A stretch of DNA of 64,000 bases, taken from assembly GCA_958510825.1 (NCBI GenBank), contig OY294050.1:6549340-6613339 (forward strand). The letters are read 5' to 3'. The stretch is from Brachypterus glaber. Its lineage: Eukaryota; Arthropoda; Insecta; Coleoptera; Kateretidae. The notes beneath the pieces were generated by a model. That model saw only the letters and a program-made list of their open reading frames with translations. It was not told where the DNA came from and ran no database searches. Every line of letters begins with the position of its first letter. Positions within the stretch are counted from its first letter, which is position 1. Made by a program: the position numbers and the translations under genes. This document shows positions 42,749 through 54,201 of the stretch, one piece after another.

Positions 42749-45700
42749 CACGGGAAATCCCATAAATCACATAAAAATTTGAAAGGATTACAAAGGATTT
42801 CCAAAAACTTTTCACTAAAGTATTTAACTTTTAATTTAATTAAAATATTTTTTACCTTTTTTATTTAATTTTGTAAATCTTAAATTTTACAAAAATCATT
42901 TTGCAATTTTTTTCAAATCGTTTGTATCAAAAATGTTGTAGTTTTTTTCAATTATTCTGAAAGACAAACTTTTTTTTTGCCCAAAATAGAATTTAATGGT
43001 TTGTTGCACTGTTTGTAAGCTTTGTGAATCGGTACAAGTTTAAGGTCAACCCAAAATATATTTGGATTATTCACTCTCTAACTTTTCAGACAGAAATATA
43101 TTTAACAAGAATACAGGAAAATAACTATACAGATTCTTTGAACTAAATAAATATGGAATTTACTTAAATGAATTTTATGTAATACAAACCATTTTTGTAA
43201 ATAAATTTTCTACGACTGGTGAATCCATTCTAGCTAGATACGGTATGACTATACCATATCAAGTATTAGAATGAGCACAAATGGTGTCATCTCGCTAGGT
43301 TTGGACTTTTTGGGATCTCATTTTCGTTTAATCAAAGTAAATAAATGTAAAGTCCAAACCTAAGTTACAAAAACAATTATACTTCAATGTAAGAATGTTT
43401 GGCTCTGTGATTAAATACTGAGTAGGTTGTTTTAGATGTCATGCTCCTTGTCGAACAAAACAATCGGCAATGTAGCATTCATATTAAAAACTGGTCGTTT
43501 CTTTAGGCAAAGTGTGAGGACTTTTACTAAAATGTGTCATTTGCCCCAAGATCAAAAATGGCAAAAAGAACATTCTCTTATCTAAAAAATACTTCTTTTT
43601 TTCAGTGAACGCATTGTTTTAAACAGGTATACTGTTTTACCCGATATATGTTTTTACACCTCTAGAGCCTAAACTCTGACACTGGAAACCAAGTGACAGA
43701 TGGCGCAAGTGTACATTACGCTTTGAACTTTACCAATAGCGTAGCTCACACCGTGATTTCTTTACGTTCTTGTTCTAAAATAGTCGACTATTTTAAAAGA
43801 TCTTTTAGCTCTAAGGGTTCAAAGTTTAAAAAATCGAGTAAAATACTGATTTGTTACCTATAAAGTCATAAATTTCCCACATTCTTTAGTATACATTACC
43901 GATATCTTATGTCAAACCGTTATCGAGGAAATCCTTTTCTCCCCTCATCATAAAAACTCATTTTCGGGGTTAGTTTGGCAAACGCGAACTTTATATTCAC
44001 TCGAGACTTGAAAAACCCTGCTTTAGCGTGGCTTTTGACTCGAAAGCTTCCAAAATATATATATTTATAGAGTACTATTCTCATAATACACCGACATGTC
44101 GCAACAGAGAGGTATATTTTCGATATATACACTTCGTGAAAATTTCGTATATATCAATAATTATAATATACCGAATCTGGAGGTGTATTTGCAGGACTAT
44201 TTTGAGAAACAATTTGTTTAAAAATTTAAATCTTCAAAAGTAATTTGAATAAATAATTAATAATAATTGATTTGATGTTAATTTATTTTGACACAATAAA
44301 TTCATGTTTGACATTTCTAATCTTTGAAATAAAAAATTCGTTAAATTTTATTTAATAAAAATAAGCTAATAAGACCTAAAAATTGCCTTAATTTTGCATT
44401 TTAGTTGATATTTGGTTCTAGAATTACATTATCATGCTTGTTATATCAAAGAACTAGAAAACTGGTATATATTCGATATTCTGGTATATATTCGAGACGA
44501 AAATATCCCGTCGTTATGGTAATGCCTTGTTTTTTATTGGCTGAAACCGATATTATGATAGTAGAAAAAAATAGTCCAAGATATATTGTCCCCTTTTTTC
44601 CTGAAATCCTTTAGGAACATGTGTAGACGTTTTCACGAATTTTTCTTTTTTTAGACTTGTAAGTCAAAAAATTTATACTCTCTCAATGAAAATTTCATAC
44701 TGTTCTCAAAATACGTTTCTTATCTTTCTTATCTTTAACCTCTTCAGTACCAGTTTCGCCAACGGTGGCAAAAATGATTTTTTCAAAAAAAAAAAGTTTG
44801 AAAATTTCTATTATCAGGTTTATTTTCATCGACCCCAAAAACCCCTATACACCAATTCTCACGAAACCTATGTAAACAATTAAAATTAACTATCCCCCGC
44901 CTCCTGGGGTGGAGTTAGAATTTGTTTATTATCAGATTTAGATTCAGCGACCTCAAAAACCCCTATGTCCCACTTTTTATGAAAATATTATGAAAAAAAA
45001 AAAATTATTTCCCTTAGCATCTATAAAAACTAACTATTACTTAAATTAATATGTAAAAAAATTATAAATTTTTCAATTCTATTTGAAATATTTATTTTTT
45101 TTAAATTGTCTACTAAAATAAACTTTCTATTCTGATATGTATTTAAAATACTTTTTAATTGTATACTAAAATAATATTGTAATTAACATACTATTGACAC
45201 AACACAGGTGAAAACCTAGGTGAACCAAAGCCAGCATACTTGAATGGAGGACACGTGTTTTTGAATGAAAATCCGCGCTTCTTATTCAAGACTTTGGTTT
45301 AAAGAAATGCTAGACTTGAAACAAGAGAATATGGCTTTGAACATATCGAAAGACGCGTGTCCTTGGTAATACACTATAATATTTTTGAGGGCAATTTTTA
45401 CCAAAAAATATCTTCTATTTACGGCTCTTTTAAAAAAAAAAAATCTCGCTATATACATAAATACATCTGCTCAATTTCCAAAGTGCATTTTTAAATCCAC
45501 TTATATTCAAAATAAACAGTCTTTATTTATGAATTTGGAATTGAAGTGAAAATTGCAATTTAAAATAGATCGAAATTAATTTTGTAAATGGGGCACACAT
45601 TAAGTTGAACGAACTTATAACTCAATATTTTATAAAACAAGCCGTGAAGTCATTTATTGCTTTGCATTCTATAGTATACTATTTACAGTAAATGGTATTT

Positions 45701-45984
45701 CGCATTTTTCTAAATTCTTAAAAAAAAATAAAAAAAATAATAGTTTTTTTCAAAAAAAAAAAACAAGAATCGAAAAAAAAATTGAAAAAAAATTTTTTTC
45801 AAACTAAAATACCAATGTAATAAATTTTTCAAAAAAAAAAATAGTTTATTTTTACGAAACCCGAATCAATTTAAAAAAAAATGATAATGTAAGTTTTTTA
45901 TTTTTTTTTTTAAGTTTAACCCCCAACAACAATAAATAGTTGTATATGCGCCAACCACTATTAATGGAGCTTTTTACAACTAGA
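42749..45984. other. Intergenic, repeat fragments, no supported gene
   Basis: 44680-45000 holds two related ~150 bp segments with ATTATCAG-TTTA-ATTCA-CGACC-CAAAAACCCCTAT, also present near 23640. 45210-45305 is a hairpin-like segment (CCAAAG..CTTTGG with GAATGA-G blocks) resembling 11580-11690. 45720-45910 is A/T homopolymer-rich. Frames at 43920-44883 have no domain. Confidence 0.5.
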
Positions 45985-46372
45985 ATTATGAAACAAAAGA
46001 CGTCTACCCTATCCCTATCTCGTTTGTGCTACACTTTCCATTTCCATAAATACTGTATTTGTTTTTCATACAACAAATACAATATTTATTTGGTTTGCCG
46101 GAAAGTGTAGCACTGAGCGGCACGAACGAACATAGCTAATGTGAATCTGTAGAATAAGATAATTCTACTAAAATTTAGATGGCGCCAGTAATTTCTTTTA
46201 TAAAAATAATATAGTTACACTTTTCGCCCGACCAAGTAAATATTGTATTTGTTCAACAAAGAACAAATACAGAATTTGTTTGGTTGGGTGGAGGTGGGAG
46301 GGTATGTATGTCTTCTATCCTTTTTGGGTAGAACTTTTGTCCCTGTCTAATCTAACGGGAGAAATCTCCATT
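45985..46372 (-). repeat. Dispersed repeat P, copy 2 (inverted)
   Basis: Reverse complement of 14613-15012. Relative to that copy it lacks a few bases near ATTTCCATTTCC and one short CTGAGCGG duplication. It retains the inverted CAAATACAGTATTT arms. Confidence 0.8.
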
Positions 46373-46414
46373 GCATATATATTTTAGCCCAAAATGCCTA
46401 CTTTCAATATTTTG

Positions 46415-47205
46415 GTAAAACATTTATTAGAATCACCTGATTGTCGCCATCTTTATTAATGATACTTCCTCAAACAATTATTATAGTGTTATCCAGTTTA
46501 TTATAGTGTTATCCAGTTTGAAAATTAATTCATGGTTCTGAACGTCTGAACTTCTTATAGTGAAGTGGTTTATTATAAAATAATTAAAAAAGGCTTATAA
46601 TCGACTTCACGTTAATTTTATTATTGAAAACAATTAGTGTGACCGCGGTTTCGCTATAATAGATATAGCATCTACGGACTTAAATACATATAATGGGACA
46701 TCTTTAACATTCTGGTCATAAATAACACTAAGGACATTACACAATTAATAAATTAGGTTACAGATTAAAAATATGCATTTTCAGTGGCATGAAATAGGTT
46801 ATGTTTACCTTGCCCAATCGGTAAACATAACCTATTTCATGCCACTGAAAATGCATATTTTTAATCTGTAACCTAATTTATTAATTGTGTAATGTCCTTA
46901 GTGTTATTTATGACCAGAATGTTAAAGATGTCCCATTATATGTATTTAAGTCCGTAGATGCTATATCTATTATAGCGAAACCGCGGTCACACTAATTGTT
47001 TTCAATAATAAAATTAACGTGAAGTCGATTATAAGCCTTTTTTAATTATTTTATATTATAGTGTTGTTGTATTATTAAATAATATGATCTACAATTTTAA
47101 TAGTGTATTTAATATACCGTTAAAATGTTTTAGAATAATCATAAAAATGGTATTACATACCTTAAACTTGTTACAACAACGTTTGGTTGTACTATTTTTA
47201 GATAA
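46415..47205 (+). repeat. Dispersed repeat R, copy interrupted by a palindromic insert
   Basis: Left part 46415-46491 and right part 47057-47205 line up with 25417-25640. Between them lie about 560 bp absent from the other copy. ATTATAGTG stands at both junctions and once more in a short tandem duplication (TTATCCAGTTTATTATAGTG) on the left, suggesting a 9 bp target duplication. Confidence 0.8.
46574..47055. repeat. 482 bp perfect palindrome
   Basis: Two 236 bp arms (46574-46809 and 46820-47055) around a 10 bp spacer CTTGCCCAAT-like centre. Read base by base, I find no mismatch or gap between arms. GC is slightly above its surroundings in places (GACCGCGGTTTCGC). No open frame of note. Confidence 0.93.
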
Positions 47206-47974
47206 AAGTGTAAAGTATTTCAAACTGATAATTTGCAAAAAGTAAGGTTAACTGTCAAATAATTATGTCAAAACAGATGCCAGTACATTAGAACTACTGG
47301 TTAGTTGGTAACACTTCGCACCCACAGAATATTGTCAATTATGAAAGATATTCAGAACTTGATAAAAAAAAAATCCAATTCAAAGAAGTTAAAAAAAAAC
47401 AAAATCTCAAATTCGACAAAAAATGGAGTTTGCGAACGAAGCTGTCGAATTATAAAAATTTTTGAATTCTGGTACTTTTTGACGGTTTTGAAAAATTTAT
47501 TACCATGGTATAAAATTCTTCTTTATACAGATGCATGAAGAGAAATGCAACGCACAATCTGCGTCTCAATCTAAACTTTATAAAAGACGACTGCAACCTC
47601 AATCAAGTAAATTGGTGTGCAAAATACGACAAAAATAGATACTTTATTCAGTTTTTTTTTTAAGATTTAAGCAAAACCTAAATACCTGCTGCTGCCAGGA
47701 AAACAATACTTTCCTGTTAAAAAATATATAAAAATAAAATAATAAAATTGGAAAAAAAAATAAAAAGTATAAAAAATATAACTCATAAAATAAACACACA
47801 TTTGGGTTCACACTAGTGCTCCGCTGACGCGCCGTGTAAAAAATTTCATTCTCGTGCACTAAAGTCATTAATTTCATAATATATTATTTTGTGATTTTTT
47901 TATATTTAGCTTTCCCCGAGGGGTAAACCGTGGACAATTTGAAGGAAGTTTGGAGGTAAAGCTTTTTTCCTCTA
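47206..47974. other. Intergenic, nothing supported
   Basis: AT-rich. Frames at 47305 and 47644 are Lys- or Phe-rich low-complexity read-outs. Confidence 0.5.
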
Positions 47975-48490
47975 AAAGTCGCAGTCGCTGACGACTGTGA
48001 CCGGGTAGCCGCGACCAGGTCGTAACGACCCTATTCGGTCTCGCCAGTCGCCACTGTGTTAGCTGGCCATTTTATAAACAGCTGTTTTTTTGTTTGCGAG
48101 TTTATGCCTTTCAGTAATTATGAATATCTCTAAAAAGTCGCTTGTTTTAATGTTTCTGAAGGAGAATCTCCTTCTCTTATTAAAATAAAGAAAAAAGGGT
48201 AAAAGTTGATGAGATGTTTCGGCTGAGAGAGGTGGAGGGATTTGAAGCAATTCTAATTGAGTGAAACAGTGAAAGACACTTGTCACAGCACAAAACCACC
48301 TGTTTCACCGTCAAATTCGTGACGAAATAGTCATGAGTCTGCTCCCGGAGCGGTCAAGCGGCCGGCGACCGTTAGTAGTAACGACTCGGCAGCAGCTAGG
48401 AAATCAGGGACATTTAAAATACATTGGAGATGTCTCAACGACTCGGTCGCGGCTTATCTGTCGCGACTGCGACTTTTGGAGGAAACCGAA
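47975..48490. mobile_element. TIR element U with GC-richer arms
   Basis: Left arm AAAGTCGCAGTCGCTGACGAC..GGGTAGCCGCGACC (47978-48020) is mirrored by the right arm GGTCGCGGCTTATCTGTCGC..GCGACTTTT (48445-48478), with further paired ACGACC/GGTCGT blocks. About 500 bp. The right arm matches 40011-40137. Frames at 48059 (-), 48333 (+) and 48404 (-) overlap it. Confidence 0.7.
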
Positions 48491-49189
48491 GCTTAATCTC
48501 TTGAGAAAACCCAAGGAAATCTCATCTTTACCAAACGTGGGACCTTTTTTAGGTAATTTCCAAAAAAAATCGAGGTAATTTTGAAGCAATATCTGAAGAA
48601 ATCTTATGGGATTTCCTCCCAGAAGGAATTTATGTGTACAAAATTTCTTCAGCGGTTTACCCCTCCGCTTTCTAGGGGAAAGCAACATTTGATTTTAAGT
48701 TCAAAAATATCGGATTACAAAAATAAATCTTTCAAACAGCTCCCACTTAAGTATTTTAAACATTACAGACCATCTTTACATGAGGTCATTTTAAAAGCAC
48801 TTGACTTCGTTTGACTCTAAAATTTTATAGTTCTGTTGTTCTGTTTGCAGTTTAAACGAGATATTCAGAGTGATCTTATTTTTGGGCTTGGATCGTATTA
48901 CGGGATCCGTAGATAAATTGGTGATTGCTAAGCTAAGCTAAGCTATGTGACTTTTCGGGATAGTTGAGAAAAATGATAACATTAGCAAACCTAATAGCCA
49001 TGAAAATCACATCACTTATGTCCAAATAGGTATGTTAAACTTTATCCACCAAAAATGTTAAAAAAATAAAAGTAACTTTGAAGATTTGCTCTATTTTTGA
49101 CATGAGACACTGATAAGAAAAATTTACACAGTCGACCGTGTAGACTTGAATTGATACGAAACTGTGTTAAAATGTGTAAAAATGTGTAA
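48491..49189. other. Intergenic, one doubtful frame
   Basis: The frame 48581-48814 (77 codons) has no recognised domain. AAGCTAAGCTAAGCT near 48928 is a trivial short repeat. Confidence 0.4.
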
Positions 49190-49400
49190 TTTTAATATAT
49201 TCCAGTCAAATAATAAATGTAAATTGCAATAAATGTACACAGGCTAATATTTTAAAGGGTAGTAGTGGATGGTAACAGCACACTCCTGTTAGTTTTCCAC
49301 CGGGTGATTTGCGTAAGGGGTGTCCGCTATCTTGAATTTTAGGGGTGAGTTGCTTACGATAAAAATGCATATAACCAATTTTGTAAAGAAGGAAATTACC
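49190..49400 (+). repeat. Foldback family of intron 1, left-arm copy
   Basis: CCAGTCAAATAATAAATG, TTGCAATAAATGTACAC, GGGTAGTAGTGGATGGTAAC, TCTTGAATTTTAGGGGTGAG and GCATATAACCAATTTTGT follow the left arm of 2005-2829 closely, then stop. The mirrored arm is absent. Confidence 0.85.
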
Positions 49401-50646
49401 AACACTGTCGACTGTCGACTGTGTGAAATTTTTTTCATTATTGTATATCTTGAGCTTACAAGAAGAAGGTACTAGTTAATTTAATAACAAAAATTAAAAA
49501 ATGAAAGTTAAATTTGACAGTATCTCAAAACCGTGTTTTATAACTCTTTTATGCTCTTTGCACGATTGCGTGTAATAAACTGTAAAAGATTCAGTTAAAA
49601 ATGGATAGGGAATCAGAAGGAAGTGTACACTTGTACTTTAATTTTTGTTAAAAACTCAAAACATTTCATATCCGTCCTTAAATATTAAAGTACTTTTTTC
49701 ACCACCAGCCTAAAAGCACATCTTTATTACTGTTCTTTTCATTGGTAGAAATATTATTTCTCTACCTATGACGTCAGAGGTTCTAAAAATAATGAAATTG
49801 CACCATGGTTAATAATGAATTTTTATTCAGCTGTTTTGGCATCTGACGTTTCACTTAATTATTAAATCACATTGCTATTTACAAGTGTCTTTAGGCACCA
49901 AATTTATTTATTGCATGATAAATTAAAAAATATTAACTAAATTATTACCTATAAAACATGTTTTACAAAAAAACACATTGAAAAGTGAAAATCATTGGTC
50001 CATCATATTTAACCATAGATTATACAACCCATATATTACCGTAAGGATCATAGATTACTAGAGGTACAACCCACATATTATTGATTTTTGAGGCAATAGA
50101 TTCTCCCTCACAGTTTTCGCCTGTCCCCTTATTTCTGGGGGAGTACCAGAATCATCACTTTGCATTTCACTTTCCATTTTTATATATTTTATTACAATTA
50201 ACACGGAAACACTTTAACTTAATAATTTCAGCAGATCACCAGAAAAATTCTGCCAGAAATGTCAAGTTATTCATTTGTTTTTTTAATGGCCGCGAACGGC
50301 CAGCGTGATATTTTAAATTTATAAGCTTTTTCATTAAATTTTAGTAAAATAAATAAAAGTCCAAATAAATAAATAGCTAATTAATTGTACTGGTAGTGCA
50401 AAAAATACTATATTTTCCACGTGAGTTAAGATTTAACATTTTAGACCGCGTCTTGCGGGCTTCGCGCTAACGCGCTCATCCCGCAATTTGACGCAGGTCA
50501 AAAATGTTAAACTTCTCTCACTTGGTAAATAATATACTATTATATCTAAAGTATTTTTAATAAAAATTTAACTAGATTTGTATATGATCATAACATCCTA
50601 TCCATTTGTAACTAAATATTCAGTTGCAAATGGATAGGGAGTTATG
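49401..50646. other. Intergenic, nothing supported
   Basis: AT-rich. A GC-richer imperfect palindrome (GACCGCG..GCGGGCTTCGCGC) lies near 50443-50500. The frame 50081-50308 has no domain. Confidence 0.5.
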
Positions 50647-51071
50647 CACGGAAAGAAATTAGTGGGCTCTGCGCTATACATTATAAGATATTTGGTAACA
50701 GTAGCAAATTATAGTGATTTAAGCTATAGATTATAAGGGACACAATAACTAATAATGTTAAAAATAAATTGGAAACGATTATATATATTACAGACACGAT
50801 TATATTTATTACAGGCACTATTATAAATTTACAGAAATTTTTTTATATTATAAAAATTATTAGCACGGACAATAATTAAATCTATTTAAGCTATAAATGC
50901 CATACTATTTGTTATATTTTATTATTCACTAAACAATTAAAGTATTTCATATAAATTTTTACACTGACTGCCATAATTGTAAGAGAAAGCCTTGTATTTA
51001 TATAATAAGCGATTATAATTTGCTTGGTATGTGTGTTATAGCGCTCCTAGCTATAATTTTTTTTTTCCGTG
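50647..51071 (-). mobile_element. MITE K, copy 2 (425 bp, inverted)
   Basis: Reverse complement of the 42322 copy with only a few differences. The flanking dinucleotide is TG on both sides (50645-50646 and 51072-51073), not TA. Confidence 0.9.
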
Positions 51072-51576
51072 TGATCCTATACAACTGTCCTTTAATTTTA
51101 GTTAAAACACCACATACTTTAATATTTAAAGACGGATATGAAATCCTGCTTATTTTTAACAAAAATTAAAGTACAATTGTATAGGATAATAACTTCCGAT
51201 TTCCTATAAATTTTTAACTGATTATTCAGTTTACTTTTTACAGTGTATTTCTGTTTTCGAGTCACCCTGTACAATCAAATTTCCTATGATTATTTTGTGT
51301 ATAAGAAAAAAAACTCTCTGATATAAACATTTTGCTACTAGATTTAGGTATAAATCGCTGTGTTTATTTCTCCAGCTGTAAATTTCCTTGTGAAATAATA
51401 AACTTAAAATTTTGTTTATTAGTTTTAAAATATACATAAATTTATAAATTACCTACTGCATGGTGGTAATTTAGTGTGTATGTTTACACTAGTGATAGTG
51501 ACTAAATAATATATAATTTTTTTTTAATTCTCACAAAATTTTAATAACACAAAAAAAATCATTCCGCGTTAAATAA
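51072..51576. other. Intergenic with a TACAGGGTG-type end
   Basis: GAGTCACCCTGTACA near 51259 is a right terminus of the TACAGGGTG family without a recognised left partner. Otherwise AT-rich. Confidence 0.5.
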
Positions 51577-51965
51577 GGAAACGTTCAAGTATTACGTAAG
51601 GCAATATTTGGCCATTTTTGACCTCTACCCCCCCATGTAACATTTTTAAGACTACCCACTTTACAAAAAGTAAAAAAATTGAAAGGAAATTTTGATTTAA
51701 GTTTTAAACCGGTTTCTAACCGGTTAATGTTTCCGGGTTTTAACAAAAAAACCGGTCTGAGGATTTCCGCAACCGGTTATGCGAAAACCGGTTATTGCCT
51801 ATGGTTTTCCCTCTCTATTTTTTTTTGTTTAGAGGATTTAGTAAACGCCGTGTGCAATAAAATTTGCAACGAATCCGTATCTTAGGCCTAGAACATTGTT
51901 AAAAACGTGATCCAAAAAACATTTTATAAGTTTATAATTTTTCAAGTGTCACGTAACATTTTTAC
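51577..51965. mobile_element. PIF/Harbinger-like element, partner of 15757
   Basis: TAAGGAAACGTTCAAGTATTACG at the left end, then a core with repeated ACCGGTT motifs, GCCGTGTGCAATAAAATTTGC and AAAACGTGATCCAAAAAAC, the inverse of 15880-16110. It ends in CACGTAACATTTTTACTG. Together the two copies define one family with opposite ends preserved. The 68-codon frame at 51679-51885 is read from the core. Confidence 0.65.
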
Positions 51966-52551
51966 TGCTCACAAATTACAAAGGGCGTAGAAATTTTAGA
52001 ACATTAAAATTATTGACTAAAAATAGGGTAAGATCCTGAGCTGCCCCAAACCAGTCTTAGGACTGATAACTTTAAATGAGTGGGATGATACAAAATACGT
52101 CATCTAGTAACAGCTGGAGAGGATTATGGTTATAAAATCACCATGTTAACATTTGTCTAAATATAGCAAAAGTATTACAAATTTTCTTATACAGTATCAT
52201 TGAAAAAATCGACTTATATGGGAATATTTTATATCTCTATTAGTTTTATAGATTTTAAATGTGAATAAACGTGGAACCAAAATAATTTCATTTACAGAAA
52301 CATTCTAAATCGTATACAGAGTGTTTAATTTTTCTGCGCCATTATAGGAATATTATTAATTTGGGGATTTATTATTAAAAAGTCCAATACTTTTTGAAAT
52401 GCTTGATAAAGCATCGCACTATTTTCGTAGAAGCCAAAAGTGGGTCATAAAATAATTTTGTTTATTCGTTTAAATTTGATAATACGCAAAAACACTCGAA
52501 AGAACAGCTTAATTATTTGTTCTACTAAAAAAAAAAACACTTAAAATAAAG

Positions 52552-52872
52552 AAAATAAATAAAATAAATAAAATAAATAAAATAAATAAAATAAATAAAA
52601 TAAATAAAATAAATAAAATAAATAAAATAAATAAAATAAATAAAATAAATAAAATAAATAAAATAAATAAAATAAATAAAATAAATAAAATAAATAAAAT
52701 AAATAAAATAAATAAAATAAATAAAATAAATAAAATAAATAAAATAAATAAAATAAATAAAATAAATAAAATAAATAAAATAAATAAAATAAATAAAATA
52801 AATAAAATAAATAAAATAAATAAAATAAATAAAATAAATAAAATAAATAAAATAAATAAAATAAATAAAATA
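52552..52872 (+). repeat. 9 bp minisatellite (AAATAAATA)n
   Basis: About 35 essentially perfect copies of a 9 bp unit over 321 bp. Confidence 0.95.
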
Positions 52873-53175
52873 ATGATTATTTATTAAAGTGTATTTTAAA
52901 TAAGTTTTGTCGTTTATTTAACACCCGTTAAATAAAATATGATTTTAATTTTGCGCTTTCGCCTACAATCTGAGAAGCTTTAAATTGTGTACCCATAATA
53001 GGTAGGTAATTCATCTTAATCAAATTTTTAATTGAAGGCTTTAAAACGTTTTAAAATGACTTTTATTTTTCTGGCGGGTGAGCGTGATGACAGGTTTTTC
53101 AATAACCAAAAAACCCATCTTCTCAAATTTCTTGAAAAAACTATTTTGTTAGGTCTGATTTCCTTTTTTCACCAT

Positions 53176-53340
53176 TTAGACAGAACAGACAGACAGACAG
53201 ACGGACATTTAAAAAAAAAGTTGCTTATTTTATCTTGAAACAAATTTATATCCAAGAATTTTTTGTCTAGGACGATTTTTGAAATTTTTTGAAACTTTGA
53301 AACTACCGTATAATATTCTAGCGCATGCGCTGTGAATAAA
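53176..53340 (+). repeat. Dispersed repeat W with (GACA)n
   Basis: GACAGACAGACAGACGGACAT, AAAAAGTTGCTTATTTT, AAATTTATATCCAAGAATTTTTT and ACTACCGTATAATATTCTAG match 56390-56532 in order. Both copies end in CTAG followed by different DNA. Confidence 0.75.
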
Positions 53341-53429
53341 AACTTAAGAAAGTTATCTATCTGTCTGTCTTACTTTATTGATAAAAAAATGTTTAAATAA
53401 TACAAATAAATAAGCTTGTAGTGGAAAAA

Positions 53430-53560
53430 ATATTTTATAAACCACGGTTGAGAGACTATTATAGTCTCGCACTCTTATATCCCTCGATAGTACGCATCTC
53501 GAGGTAATAATAATAATAAGCTCGGTTATAAAAAGTGTCTTTTCTACTTTGCTATAGAAT
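53430..53560 (-). repeat. Diverged relative of repeat T
   Basis: TATAGTCTCGCACTCTTATATCCCTC and CTCGGTTATAAAAAGTGTCTTTTCTACTTTGCTATAG mirror the central part of repeat T (39760-39855). Substantial divergence. Confidence 0.55.
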
Positions 53561-53996
53561 TACTATTATTTACTGTTAAACAATGGTTACTTGTGTGCCA
53601 AGGGCTGAACCAGTCTGATTTGCGAGCCAAGGTACGAGGCTTGAAAATGGCGGTACAGCAAAGAAGTAGCTTCGGCCAAGGCGCACACAAAGCTTTTTAG
53701 ACGGTCACAAAAAAAAATAATGGGTTAAAATTAAGAAAAAAAGTGTTTTTGCTACGTTTTACTTGCACACATTTGGTAATTAAAATAGTAATGCTTTTTG
53801 AAGATATTATGAATGCTTTTGTTTTCCATTTTGACAGTAATCATTTTTAATTTTTTCGTTTTTTTTTTAACTTTGGGACGTAAATAAAATAGTATATGAA
53901 AATCATTTGCGACTGGCTTTTTTAGTGCACGAGAAGGCATATTTTTATACGAGGCGGGGCACTCGATGTGCACTGAAATGGTTTGCGTCGAGGTGC

Positions 53997-54201
53997 GTAC
54001 ACTATTTTTCCTACGACCTAAACATAAAAAAAATATATTTAAATTAGTTTGTCAATTTAAGGTTATGCGTTTGACGTTTACTAAATTTCTGACAGCAGAT
54101 ATGTAAAATTAACTGATCGTCACTTCCCAATCGTTGTCATAGGCAACGGGTGTGAAATAGGCACTAACTACTAACTAAGTCGTAGGAAAACTAATGTCAG
54201 T
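53997..54201. mobile_element. TIR element, about 205 bp
   Basis: GTACACTATTTTTCCTACGAC and the mirrored GTCGTAGGAAAACTAATGTCAGTAC. The left end is also found alone near 18408. No coding capacity. Confidence 0.65.

Noticed and set aside
48404..48688. 94-codon antisense frame overlapping two sense frames
   Set aside because: It overlaps the GC-richer arm of element U, and all frames are open there because of composition; no domain.
52552..52872. Telomere-like repeat
   Set aside because: The unit is AAATAAATA, unlike TTAGG or TCAGG insect telomeres.
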